From the NCBI GenBank assembly GCA_024220525.1, contig JAMYWO010000037.1, forward strand, positions 143,603 to 207,602: a stretch of 64,000 nucleotides of DNA, written 5' to 3'. Both the position numbers and the translations under genes were made by a program. Of this stretch, positions 33,433-47,072 are shown in pieces. This DNA is from Cochliopodium minus. Its lineage: Eukaryota; Discosea; Himatismenida; Cochliopodiidae. Each line of letters starts with the position of its first letter. Within the stretch, counting starts at the first letter, position 1. Under the pieces are notes generated by a model. The model saw only the letters and a program-made list of their open reading frames with translations. It ran no database searches and was not told the DNA's origin.

Positions 33433-35687
33433 ATGTCAATAACAAGCGATGACATCAACTTTTTAATCTATCGCTATCTCCAAGAAAGTGGTATGGAACC
33501 TTAAAAAGAACTCAGAAAACTTTAAAAAATTTTATTTAAATCTTCTCTATTCAAGGATTCCAACACTCTGCATTCATATTCCAAAATGAATGTTCTTTAG
33601 GACAAACTACAGTAAAAAAACAAGAACATCTTCAAAATGTGCCGCGAGGGGCCTTAATATCTTTTCTGCAAAAAGGATTGCAATATTTAGAAATAGAACA
33701 GCACATCTCTGAGGCATAAATTTTTAAAAATTAGCTTTATTACCTTTATAAAAATTTTTTAAAAAAAACAGTTTAAAAATTTTTTTTATAGCACTATTAA
33801 AATATTTAATATTTTGCATTCAACTTATAAAAAAATTAATTTAATTTCAAAAAAAAAAAAGGGAGGAACCGAAATTAATTGCTCTGCACCATTTTCATTA
33901 ACAGAGCCCCATATTTGCAAAATAGAAGAAAATGAAAGTAAAAATACAAAATCCTCAAGAATTTATTTTTAATATTTTCAAATTTGTTAATTTTTTTTTT
34001 CCACTCATCTATCAAGATATGGTCGACACAGAAGTTAATGACGATGAAGTATCAACCCTTGAGGGTCACACATCTGAAGTATTTATTTGTTCTTGGTGTC
34101 CAACAAGCTCATTACTTGCATCTGGGTTAATTTTTTCATTTTTTTAATTTTTTTTTGTAAAGTAACTGCACTTTTGAAAGAAACAAAAAATTATTCAACT
34201 TATATATATATTTTATTACTTGAATGCAAAATTTATATAAAATTATGAACTTTTTATTTCAAAAATTTTTTATTGCGCATATTTTTTAAATTTGTTCTTA
34301 TATTTTCTATTTTTCATTTCCTTCAGATCTGGTGATTCTACTGCGAGAATATGGAAAATCTCTGAAGATTTGCCGTCTGGGGATGAATCTTCCCGATTTT
34401 CAATGCAGAATTCAGTTGTATTAAAACATGTTAATCAAACTGAAAACAGTAAAGATGTTACCACTTTGGATTGGAATGTAAGATTGCCTTAATTAATGAT
34501 TCATTCCTCTATTTTTAAAAATTTAATATTAATCTTAATTTCTATTGATTGTGGCATTATTATTAATATTTATAAATTTTAAAATCCTTCAAAATTTTCA
34601 ACATAATTTTTAAAATGATATTTATAGCATTCTGGAACCTTATTGGCAACAGGATCTTACGATGGTCTCGCAAGGATATGGGATGCCAAAGGTAATCTAA
34701 AAAACACATTGATCAAGCACAAAGGGCCAATTTTTTCGCTCAAATGGAACAAAAACGGAGATTATCTTTTAAGTGGCTCTGTTGATAAAACTGCCATCAT
34801 TTGGGATCCTAAAACTGGTGGAGTCAAGCAACAATTCGAATTTCACACAAAACCAACCCTTGATGTCGATTGGAAGGACAACACTTCTTTCGCCACCTGT
34901 TCTACCGACAAGATGATTTACGTTTGTGAGCTTGGAAAGACTTCTTATGTCAAGTGTTTTCAGGGCCATCAAGACGAGGTCAACGCCATCAAGTGGAGCC
35001 CTTCCGGGCAGTATTTAGCTTCTTGTTCTGACGATCGTACTGCCAAGGTATCTTTTTTTCTCGCTCCCATCATGATCCTTTCTCTTCTCTTTTTTTTTTT
35101 TATCTTTCATTTTCTTTAATTATATCTTTTTTTCTCTTTTTAACTTTAATTCAAAGATTAATCTCATTTTAAACAATTTTTTATAAATTTTCTTTTCATA
35201 GATCTGGAATATGCAAAACGATAGACCTATTTATGATTTTTCTGATCATACCAAAGAAATATATACTATAAAATGGTCTCCCACAGGACTTGGATCTGCT
35301 AATCCAAACAAAAAATTGTTGCTCGCAAGTGCTTCTTTCGATGCAACTATTAAATTATGGGATATAGAAGCAGGAAAATGTATAAACACACTAAAAGAAC
35401 ACACAGATCCTGTTTATTCTGTATCTTTCAGTAAACAAAACTTTTTTCTTACAATCATTTTTTTTGATTTAATTTTACAAATTTTAATATTAGGTCCGAA
35501 TGGAGAATATTTAGCTTCTGGATCATTCGATAGAAATCTACATATTTGGTCTGTTAAAGATGGTACTTTATTGAAGACCTTTAAGGGCAATGGTGGTATT
35601 TTTGAGGTATGTTGGAACAGCAAAGGGAACAAAATAGCATGTTCATTCTCTAATAATATTTTGTGTGTATTAGATTTTCGCATGTAG
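33433..35687 (+). CDS. tbl1: TBL1-type LisH/WD40 corepressor subunit (464 aa)
   Basis: Eight exons: 33433-33490, 33556-33713, 33862-33937, 34017-34125, 34327-34477, 34628-35047, 35202-35430 and 35494-35687. The N terminus is the LisH/tetramerisation domain ([16 protein letters not shown]), followed by the F-box-like segment ([17 protein letters not shown]). WD40 repeats follow ([89 protein letters not shown]). It matches human TBL1X/TBLR1, the N-CoR/SMRT-HDAC3 exchange factor. The intron at 33714 starts with GC instead of GT, since no GT donor preserves the frame. Confidence 0.96.
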
Positions 35688-35866
35688 ATCTGATATATAT
35701 ATAAATAAGAAAAAACCGGTTATATATTGTAGGACAAGGGAAACTCTTTGGATTTTTGTCATTTTATTAAATAAATTTTTAAAAATTAAAATAAAAGGCT
35801 TTATATATTGAAATACAAAAAAAATTTGTTATAAAATCGTTAAATTTTAATATCATTCACAATGAT

Positions 35867-38800
35867 TCATTTCAATTTATTTTCTATCCAATTTGAGAAT
35901 TTTTCTTTTCTTCTATGTGAGATTTCTTTGATCTTTGAGCTTTGATCATTCGATCTTTTTCTTTTCATATAATCAAAGGTATCTTTGATATAAAACAATC
36001 TAAATGTGGACATGCAAATTTTGCATTCGAGGCCACAATAAATATCGAAATTGTTGAGGGAAGAAGGAATTTTTCCTAGAGCTTTTTCAACTTTGCTTTT
36101 GTTTCTGTTAAGAAATACTTTGTTTTTAGAGATAGAAATGTTGAAAGAACTAGAGCTATTGTTATTGTAAAGAAAATTGTCAACATAACAATCCCACTTT
36201 TCTTTCATCAGTTCTAATTGTAATTCAAAGCATTGGTTAATATTATCAACAATAGTAAAGTGAATTCCCCACTTGAGTAAATGGGAATCTTTTTCGGAGA
36301 CAACCCCATTGTTTGGAGAAGAATGATTGATCTTGATAGGATTGGGAACAAAGGTGAGTTTGTTAGGAATCTTGGGATGAGTAATGACTCTGTTGTTGAA
36401 TATGGAAAAGGAGACGTTGGAAGAGGCCTTTTTATCTTCTTGAATAAGCTCCTTCTCTTTAGGAATGATATTTCTCTCCAAACGGAAGAAAAAGCATCTT
36501 TTGTGAGATTGTCCCTGTGATTGAAAGAGGTTGACGGTGTCGCTGCAATAAGTGTTGATGTTGCTAGAAGAGAGAGTGTACTCAAAATTATAAAGCACAA
36601 ACAACTTGCTGGAGAACTCGTTGCTAAGGAGGTGGCTGATCTTCTTGCAAAGCTGCATGATGATCTTGTCAGCAGAAAACAAGAGACAACAGTTCAAACC
36701 GAACATCTCACGGCAATCATCCTCAAACTTGACAGAATCGATGTCGTTGGAAAGATACTCCTTGATCAAATTGATATAAGTCTCAAAGTTCCTCACGTTC
36801 TTTTCGCTCAGGACAGGAGGTTTGTTGGTGGCGAACTGATCGTACATCTTGCTGGGATCTTCTTCGTCCTCGCTCCACAAAATGGAAGATTCGAGGCAGT
36901 TGAATAAAATCCAGTACAACCTGAAGAAGATGTAGCAAGATCTGTTCCCGAAAAAGTAATCCAACTTGATCTTCTGCTTGTTTTTTTGGGCGGGGTTCTC
37001 ATCGAAGCAGCTGAAAGAAGGTGTGGACTCCCTGGTGTAACCAAAGAAAGGTTGAACGAAGCTTTGGTAGAAAAACTGCAGTTTCTCGTAGTCAAACTTG
37101 TAGATTTCCTTTTGTGCCACATGTTGTACGATAGACTCGATTGCGTTGAATACAAAATTAAGTTGGTAAGACTTGTAAGTCATCAAAGAGTGAGGGAACT
37201 AATCATTAAAAAAAAAAAGTTTTAAAAAATTTAAGAAAAAAACTTTATTTAAACTTTTATTATTTTTAATTTAAAAAGTTTTTTTTTTACGTGGTTATTT
37301 TCGAGCAATTGAGAAGAAAGGTATTGGTTTCCCAAGGCCACTTCTTTAAGGTGGTTGTGGTACTTTTTGGTAATGTCGGAGAGCAAGACTTTAGAGGAGA
37401 TGGAAGGAGCAAAGGCGTTCTTGAAGGTGGTAGAGTGTTGATCAAGAGACTTGAAGTGGTTCTTCTCGACCACATCTCGCCAAACCTTTTATTTTTAAAA
37501 AAGAAGAATATTGATGAATGAAAGAAGTAATGAAATCTAATCAAGATATGAGCTGAAATGTATTGATATGCATTCTAAATCGATTAATTCATATAAAATA
37601 TCAATGATATGTATTGATATAAGAGTTATCTAATTAGAAATCCTTATCAAAGAAATTTGTTTTTTTTTTTTCCAGAAATAATGTTACCTTGTTCCAATCT
37701 CTTCTAGATTTTCTCCACTCTCTATCTTTCTGTTTGAGACGAGAAAGAATGACAGGGATTGCAACAGAAGTGTTTTGGTACAAAGAATCCAAGATCTCAG
37801 GGCCGTTCTCTCCATAAACCCTTTCGATAGCTCTTTGATGCATGATATCCAACTTCTCGGTGAGGGTGAAAGTGGAAATCTGATTTTCATTCTCCGAAAT
37901 CTTGGTTCTGATTGGCTCGAAAAAGTTGATGCAAGAGGTGTTCGCTTCAATCAAAATATCTAACTCGTATCTATCATCTTCCACTTCAAATAATACCTAA
38001 CAAAAAAAAATTTGAAAGAAAAAAATTGAAAAAATAAAAAAGGGAATAGATTTTCGATGAAAAATAGTTTTTTTTTTTACCTCTTCATATTGGTTTTTTC
38101 GGCTTGCCTTGAATGGAGCTTCATCTTCGGTTCCGGTGGGAATGGAAACGAGATTGTCATTCAAGTATTGTTGATCAAAGGGCTTTCTTCCGGTGCAACT
38201 TGGATGCTCGTAACTTTTAGGCAACAAACGGTAGGAAGGTCCAAATTTGTGCACGGTGTTGTAGTCAATATCGATAAACTTTTGAGGGATGATGACTTCC
38301 TCGTCTTCTTCTTGCACGAACAAAGTGTTTTCAAGGGGAGAATGGTAGGTGTTGGAGGTAGAAAGAGGATTGGTGTTGATCAAGTCTTCAAGTTTGTAAA
38401 AGAGCTGAGGAAGATCGACGAGGATATCCCTAGTGAGGACCAAAAATTCTTTGAGTTCCATCATTCCGTTGTTGAACAAAAACAAGTTTTTGACAATGTC
38501 ATTGTAAAGCAGCTCATTGTTAAGATTTTTTCTTATCCTCTCCAATATTTCACCGTATTCTGGTTTATAGGGCGACATTCTCACAATATTTGACTTTTTT
38601 TTGTTGAGAGATAGCTTGTTGTTAGGATCAAAGTTTGGGAGCAACTCTGAAAATTCTTCCACCAGATCTGGGTGATATTTAAACAGCTGTGAAACTTGGC
38701 TGTGGATGTTTTTAATGCTCATCTGATCCTTGTTGAAATTATTGAGGATATCGAAAAAAGATTTCAGTGTTTGAGTTTGATTAAATCTTAGCCTGATCTT

Positions 38801-39719
38801 CTTTATTAGATTCCTAAAGTATGCCAATTTTTGAGGAGCCTGTTGTTGAGGTTGTGGAGTAGATGGATTGATTTGAGTGGATTGTACACCAGGTGGAGGA
38901 GCTGGCACAATGGGAGATCCTATTGTTGTTGACAATGGTTGGTTCAAATTAATGACGATTGGCTCGTTGCTTTGCTTTTGCTTCATTTCTTTTTCGTAGA
39001 TTTTTAATTCACTTGGAGATAAGCTGATTTTGTATCCTGGTGGCAAAAAATGATTGAATCCTAAAATTAATGTTGGATTTCCTTTGAAAAGCTCCTTAAC
39101 CCTCAACACAATGATTGGTGTATCTATCCTGTAAAGATTTAAAATATTTAATTTATTTTATTTAAAAAATTTTATAATATTTTTTAAAATAAATAAATTA
39201 CTTTTTGGTTTTGATTTCTTTCATTAAATCCAAAAAAAGATAATATACTTCTGGATTCTTTGAGTAGGTCATTTTAATTTTTTCTATATATTCTGATGGA
39301 GTTTCGAATTTTGTTTGTGGCAATGGTGTTTCGTTTTGAGGGATATTTTGATAGTTTGGATCAAAATTTCTGAGAGGTGATGGTTGATAACCTGATGATA
39401 GATTAAATCTTCTTATTGGAGTATTGAGATTTTGAGGTGTATTGGGTGAATTCATCCTCATATTATTTGGTGGTATATTATTGTTGGGAGTGTTATTTAT
39501 TGGTGGTCGATATATATTCTGAGGTGGTGTTCTTTGATTATTCTCTGGGATGAATTGTATTGGTTGTATTTGTGGAGGAATTTTGTTTATTGGTTGTTGT
39601 TGAGGTTGTGGTTGGGTTGGGTTGTTATTGAGATCGATCACTTTATCTATCTTTCTATATTTTGGATCGGGCTCTTGATGAATATCTCCGTTATTTTCAT
39701 CTATCTTTCTTTTATCCAT
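35867..39719 (-). CDS. sin3: SIN3 histone-deacetylase corepressor scaffold (1133 aa)
   Basis: Five exons: 39719-39202, 39128-38081, 37996-37688, 37485-37291 and 37198-35867. SIN3 scaffolds HDAC complexes and is recruited by DNA-binding repressors through paired amphipathic helices. An Asn/Pro/Gln-rich N terminus (1-130) precedes PAH1 (~140-205; NPEVYYLFLDLMKEIKTK, then LILGFNHFLPPGY). PAH2 (~265-330; FFDILNNFNKDQMSIKNIHS) and PAH3 follow. The HDAC-interacting domain (TVHKFGPSYRLLPKSYEHPS, CTGRKPFDQQYLNDNLVSIP) spans ~460-700. The C-terminal part (FFYQSFVQPFFGYTRE) is the SIN3 C-terminal domain. The domain order is complete for the family. Confidence 0.93.
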
Positions 39720-39913
39720 AAAAGGGAATGTAAATAAATAAATATCAATTCAAATTTTTTTTTTATATCAAAGTATATGAAGTGCATATTATATTAGTGA
39801 ATGGGAAAGAGAAAAGAAATAATAAAAAAAAAGATTAGTTCCCAAAAAAATCACTTTCGAGGAAAAAATTCTTTTTCTATTCAATACTTTACCAATAACT
39901 AGTTATACTATCT

Positions 39914-42900
39914 ATGGAAGAGATAATAAATAATAATATTCAAGAAACAAATCCCCATATACAATCCAAAATAAAGTATGAGAACTATTGTAATTCATTG
40001 GGTGGGAAAAGGGTAATAAGGAGAATACTTATAGCGAATAATGGATTATCTGCGGTCAAAGCGATAAGATCGATAAGAAATTGGTCATATAAAACATTTG
40101 GCGATGAAAAAATCATTCATTTTGTTGTGATGGCAACACCTGAAGATCTAAAAATAAATGCAGAATATATAAAATTGGCAGATCAATATGAAGAAGTCTT
40201 GGGAGGATCCAATAAAAATAATTTTGCGAATGTTGATGTGATTGTGGATATAGCAGAAAGAACAAAAGTGGATGCAGTATGGGCTGGATGGGGGCATGCA
40301 TCTGAGAATCCAAGATTACCAGAAGCATTGTTGGAGAGGAGCATTATCTTCATAGGACCCTCATCTGGACCAATGAGGGATCTTGGTGATAAAATTGCAT
40401 CCACATTAATTGCTCAGAGTGCTGGTGTTCCTACAGTGGCATGGAGTGGATCGAATATAGTATTAGATTATCAAAAAGATGGAATAAAAGAAGATATTTA
40501 TAAGAATGCGTGCATTCACAGTGTAGAAGATGCTATCCAATGTATCGAAAAAATTGGATTACCTGTGATGATCAAAGCCTCTGAAGGAGGTGGAGGAAAG
40601 GGTATCAGAAAGGTATTGAAAAGAGAAGAAATTGAAAGTGCTTATAGACAAGTAATATCAGAGGTTCCTGGTTCACCAATTTTCATCATGAGAATGGCAT
40701 CCAATTGCAGACATCTGGAAGTCCAAATTTTGGGTGATTTATACGGAAATGTAATTTCTTTATTTGGCAGGGATTGCTCCGTGCAAAGGAGACATCAAAA
40801 GATTTTAGAAGAAGGACCCGTCAGTATTGCTCCCAGAGAGATCTGTGAGAAGATGGAGAAAGGTGCAGTTTTGTTGGCAAAGGCTGTTGGATATTCTGGT
40901 GTTGGGACTGTTGAATACTTATATACTGATGATGGAAATTTTATGTTTTTAGAATTAAATCCAAGGTAACTCTTTCACATACATGGATATAAATCCCAAA
41001 ATAATTTAAATTTTCACACTCAATGATTAATCTTCCAATTTATTTCCTGAATATATATATTAAATAATTCTATTTAGATTGCAGGTAGAACATCCCGTAA
41101 CTGAGATGATAACTGATGTTAATCTTCCTTCTTGCCAATTGCATGTTGCAATGGGAATTCCATTGAACAGAATCCCTCAAATCAGAATGCTTTATCAAAG
41201 AGATAATTTGCTCGGAGAGGATATAATTGATTTTGATAATGAAAAATCCAGAAATCCAATTGGACATTGTATTGCTGCAAGAATCACTGCTGAAAATCCA
41301 AATAAAGGATTTCAACCTACAAGTGGTATCATTTCTCAAATCCATTTCAAGACTACACCAAACATTTGGGGTTATTTTTCAGTATATTCAGGAGGTGGTT
41401 TGCACGAATTTGCAGATTCTCAATTCGGTCACATTTTTGCAAGAGGAAAAGATAGAGAAGAGTGCAGAAAGTCTTTGATTCTTGCTTTAAAAGAACTTGC
41501 CATTAAAGGTGAAATTGCTACCCCTGTTGAATATCTTGTTTCCTTACTTGAAAGTGGTGATTTTAGCAACAACAAATTCTCTACACATTGGTTGGATGAG
41601 ATTATTGCAGGAAACAGACAGATTACCAAGAAGAAACATGTAGATCCTTTTATTGTTGTAATTTGTGCTGCTGTTTACAAAGCTCACTTGTCTTTTCAAG
41701 AAAATGCAACTCAATTTATTGATTTTGTGAAAAGAGGTAAAAAAAAAACTTTACAAAGTGAAAATTTTGAGACTTTTTAAAATTTTAGGAAAGGTTCCAA
41801 GCGAGGCATTTTTAAAATCAGAGGTCACTACAGAGCTGATTTACCAAGATGTAAAGTATATATTTATTGTTAAGAAAACCTCCGAGACTGCTTACCATCT
41901 CCAAATCAACAATTCTTTCATTCAAATTGAAGTTAGACCTTTCTCAGAGCTTGACGGTGGTATCCTCGTACTTATTAATAACGAATCCAAATTGGTCTAC
42001 GCTAGAGAAGAAACTACAGGACTCAAGTTGACCATTAATGGAGAAGAAGCAATCGTCACCAAAGAGAGCGACCCTTCCAAGCTGATAGCTATAAACTCTG
42101 GCAGATTGGTTAAACATTTAGTTCCTAGTGGCAGCCACATCAAAGCAAAAACTCCTTTTGCAGAAATGGAAATTATGAAAATGATTTTGCCATTGATCAC
42201 TGAACATTCTGGTGTCCTCCATTTTGTAAAAAGTGAGGGTTCAGTACTTCAAACAGGAGATTTGATTGCAACTCTCCAACTTGATGACATTAGCCATATC
42301 AAATCTGCTACTCCATTCCTTGAAAACTTGCCAGACCTCGGAACTCCTTTTGCTCTCCAACAAAAGTCTCATCAAAAATTGCAGCGTGCTACCTCTTCTA
42401 TCCAAAATTTGTTGAATGGTTATGACAGCGTAAATTGGAAAGAAAATTTGTCTGCATTCAATGAGCTCTATGATGATCCTGGTGTACCATTTTTTGAATT
42501 CCAACAAGAATTTTCTGTTAGTTCCGTAAAATTGGACAACCAAATCAAGGAGAACATAATAAACGCCTTGGAGCCCTATCACAACTCTATTTTTCAATAC
42601 TATACTTTGAATAACAGTTTTGACAAGACTTCTTTGGCTTTCCCAACCAAAAAAATATTGGATATTATTACAGAACACGAGAAATTAATCCTAGAAACTA
42701 ACCTTTCCTCTTATAGAGAAGCTACTCAATCTTTGGTAAACCTCTTAAAAGTTTTGGAACCAGGACAAAACCAAAGAAGAATACAACAAACAATTTCTTT
42801 TTTGTATGATTATTACCGTGTGGAAAAGGTCTTCCAAAAAAACACCAAAAGTTTGGAAATGATCTATTATGAGTTGAGAAACAAGTTTAAGGAAGAGCCT

Positions 42901-45900
42901 AACCAAATTTTCTTGATCTCTTTCTCTCACAATAGACTTAAACAAAAAAACAGCCTTGTCAATTCACTTTTGAAGAAAATCACTGAAAGTGAGCCAATTG
43001 GTCCTTACAACAAAATCCTTACCAAGCTCTCAAAGCTCACACAAAGCGAAAATCTTAGAATATCCTTGAGAGCAAGAGAGATGTTGGTGCAAGAAAGAAT
43101 GTTGCCTTTTGAATTGAGATTACAAACCTTGGAAAAGAAGTTGGATCACATTTCCAAATTGAAGGAAAACAAAGAGCAACACAACCAGTATCTCCAAGAA
43201 CTCATTGATGAACCTATGGAGCAATTGGATTTGCTTGCAAATTGCTTTGGCCACAAGAATACTGAAATTTCTAAAGTCGCTGTTGAACTGTACATCAGAC
43301 GTTGCTACAGATCTTACGAAATTTTGGATTTGATCCTTTCCAAAGAATTGGGCTATGTTTCTTGTGTCTGGTACTTTTCTAATGAAATTCATGGTGAAGA
43401 ACAGTACTTAAACATGAATGCCAAATCCGATTTGAACTTGTCCAAAAGTATGGATTCCTCTATTGAAGTTAGTAACACAGAAGGAGCTCGTACAGGTATC
43501 ATGGTATTGCTCAACGACATTTCCCAACTCGAAAAAGAACTACCCATCATTATTGAAAAGTACAAAGTTAAAGAATTGGATGCAAGAAACATCATCAACG
43601 TTGTAATTGCTCGCCCTCCTAAAAAGATCGAATCTGAGCAAAAAATATCAGAGTACATCAGCAACATCATCAAAGAACATTCTGATGCCTTGAAAAAACA
43701 AAACTTCATCAGAGTCACCACCGTTTTTCCTAAATTCAGATCCTATCCTATCTACTTTACTTTCCGTTCTAGACTTGATTACAACGAAGATCAGATCTAC
43801 AGAAACATTGAACCTGCTATGGCTTTTCAACTCGAACTCGGAAGACTTTCCAACTATGCGGTCACCCTCGTTCCTACACAAGATACTGCCATTCATGTAT
43901 ATTATGCAGTCGAAAAGGGCGATGTTCCTGAAATACAAAAAGATAGAAAATTTTTTGTCAGGGCTCTTGTTAGACAAGGACACAGTATAACCAAAAATAA
44001 AATTTTTTTTTATTTTTAAATCTTAATTTTCTAGCAATGATGGTTACTCAAAACACTGGAACAAAACCTTCGTATTTCCATGACGATATCAAAATTGAGG
44101 GATTGCTTTCTGAAATAGAATCCATTTTTGTGAGATCTCTCGATTGTTTGGAAGTGGTGTGTGGTCAACAAGAATTCACCAAGTACGACTTTAGCTGTCA
44201 CTTGTTTTTGAAGGTTGTCCCTGAAGTAGATTTCAAATCTGATGACTTAAATGACATAGTGAAAGTTTTCGGAAGTAGATATGGAAGAAGAATGTGGCAA
44301 ATGAATGTTTATGAACTTGAACTTGATGTTAAATTTCCAAAGCCCACTCAAAGTAAGATAACCTCTGCTCCTTACATCAAAGTGATCGTACAAAACCCTA
44401 CAGGACAAAAGTTCAACTTTGCCGCTTACACTGAGAAAAAAGACTTGAAAGGAAATCGCATTTATCAACAACTTGTTGGTAAAGGAGGCTTTTTAGATCA
44501 GAAAATTGCTCTTTGTCCTTATCCTTTGTCTGATAAGATCCACAAAAAGAGGATCATGTGCAAATCTCTTTCTACCACTTATGCTTACGACTTTTTGGAA
44601 CTCTTTGAAGAATCAACCAAAAAAGAATGGGAAGAATTTTCAAAGAAAAACCAGAAAATAGTTTTACCGAGAGTCTTGATGACTTCCACCGAGCTCATTT
44701 TAACCAAAAAAGATCCAAAGTCGGATGATCTCTTGAAGAGAATTGGTTTGGAGGAGACCCAAAGAGCAATGGGCCAGAACAACAACGGTATGATTGCTTG
44801 GAGAGTAAAAATTTATTCTCCAGAGTGCTACAACGACGAAGACAAAGGAAGAGAATTCATCTTGTTGGCAAATGATTTAACTTTTCAAGGAGGATCTTTT
44901 GCATTGGACGAAGATGAATTGTTTTTGAGGTAAAATTACTTTTTTAATTTTTAACTTTTTTTTATAAGCTTAATTTTGTAGGGCATCTGTGCTATCTAGA
45001 AAACTTTTGATACCTAGAATTTATGTATCAGCCAACTCTGGTGCTAGAATTGGCCTTGATAGAGAAGTCAGAAAATACTTCAAGGTTAAATGGGTAAATG
45101 AAAAAAAACCAACAGATGGAATAGAGTACTTGTATCTTTCAAAGAGTGATTACGAAGTTTTGAAATCCAAGAATGCTGTAAATTGCCAAGAAATAAAACT
45201 AGAAAGTGGTGAAGTGATCTACAAATTGGTTGACGTAATAGGTATTGAAGACGGAATCGGTGTCGAAAATTTGAAGGGATCAGGTATGATTGCAGGAGAG
45301 ACATCAAAAGCATACAAAGAGATATTTACCATTACTTTGGTAACAGGAAGAACTGTCGGGATAGGATCTTATGTTTCAAGATTAGGACAAAGAGTTGTCC
45401 AAAATAGAGGTCCTATTTTGTTGACAGGAGCAGAGGCTCTCAACAAAGTTCTTGGAAAACAAGTCTATGTGTCCAACTCTCAACTTGGAGGCCCTTCTAT
45501 TATGTTTTCCAATGGTGTGTCTCACATTGACTCTAGCAGTGATCTTAGTGCTGTTGGTTCCATCATCAGGTGGTTGTCTTTCGTCCCTAAAAAGAGAGGA
45601 TATTCTCTTCCTATTGTTCCCTGTGATCATGATCCTATCACCAGAAAAGTTTTGTTTAAACCACCTAAAGTAGGTGGATATGATCCTAGATTTCTCATCA
45701 ATGGATGTCAAGGAGAGGAAGGATGGCTAGGTGGTCTCTTTGATAACGATTCTTTTGTCGAAACCTTGTCGGGATGGGCAAAGACTGTTGTTTGTGGAAG
45801 AGCTAGGTTAGGGGGAATACCTGTGGGAGTCATTGCTGTTGAAACAAGAACCACAGAATTAATCATACCAGCAGATCCTGCTCACAATGAGTCTAAAGAA

Positions 45901-46884
45901 CAAGTTATACAACAAGCAGGTCAAGTTTGGTTCCCAGACTCTTCCTACAAAACTGCTACTGCAATTCAAGACTTTAATTATGGTGAACAGTTACCTTTGT
46001 TCATTTTGGCAAATTGGAGAGGTTTCAGCGGTGGTATGAGTGACATGTACAACGAAGTTTTAAAGTTTGGATCACTCATTGTTGACAACCTCAGAAAATA
46101 CAAACAACCTATTTTTATTTATCTTCCTCCTAAAGGAGAGTTGAGAGGAGGTGCATGGGCTGTACTCGATACTACCATAAATCCTGATTTCATGCAGATG
46201 TACGCTTCTCCTTCTTCTCAAGCTGGTATTTTGGAACCAGTTGGTTGTGTTGAAATCAAATACAGAACCCCCGATTTGCTCTTGACAATGAACAGATTGG
46301 ATCCAGAGTTGATTGAACTCAAAAAATCCCTTGAGAACATCACTGACAATGAAGAAAAAGTTTTGATCGAAAAAAAAATCTCCAACAGACAAAAGTTGTT
46401 GCTCCCTATTTATTTACAAATCGCCATCAAATTTGCAGAGTTACATGATACAAGCGGAAGAATGTTCACCAAAAACTGCATCTCTAAAGTTGTCTCATGG
46501 AAAAGCTCTCGTGAATTTTTTTATTTAAGACTCAGAAGAAGAATCTCCGAACACAAGGTTGCCAACCAAATCCTTCCTAATTTATCCAAGGAAAGCACCT
46601 ACACTGATGCCATCAATCTTTTGCACTCTTGGTATTTAGAGAGCACCAAGGAGACTGTCATTGAAGATACTTCTCTCTTTAGTTGGTTGTCAAATGAGTC
46701 CACCACTACCCTTATCCAAAACAACATCAACAACCTCAAATCCAAAAATTTTCTCGATAATCTCTCCTCTTTCTCTGATAGCCCCAACATTGTTCTTGAT
46801 CCCATCTACCAATTTTTATCCAATCTTCCTCAAAATCAGCTCGAGGGCTTTTTGGAAAAACTTCAAAATAATCAAAAGAAATAA
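39914..46884 (+). CDS. accA: Multidomain acetyl-CoA carboxylase (2234 aa)
   Basis: Five exons: 39914-40965, 41078-41736, 41789-43984, 44035-44929 and 44982-46884. It catalyses biotin-dependent carboxylation of acetyl-CoA to malonyl-CoA, the committed step of fatty-acid synthesis. The biotin carboxylase domain (~1-560) has [26 protein letters not shown] and [16 protein letters not shown]. The biotin carrier site is [12 protein letters not shown] (biotinyl Lys ~701), EIMKM where most family members have EVMKM. The central region is ~740-1450. The carboxyltransferase (~1490-2060) has [51 protein letters not shown] and [13 protein letters not shown]. No plastid or mitochondrial transit peptide; the length matches cytosolic fungal, animal and amoebozoan enzymes. 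Confidence 0.97.
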
Positions 46885-47072
46885 TTATTATTATTTTTAT
46901 TTTTTCCCCTTTTTATTAATTATTAAAAAATTTCAAAATAATTCCCTCTTTAATAACATCATCTCAGTGACTTTTCTCCCATAGATATTTTGATCATGGT
47001 GATCCCATTAAAATAATTTATAAAATAAAATAATAATAATAAAAAAAAATTTATTATAAAAATAATAGCAAA

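Noticed and set aside
36281-38593. Plus-strand ORFs across the SIN3 region
   Set aside because: Antisense to conserved SIN3 exons; no independent motif.
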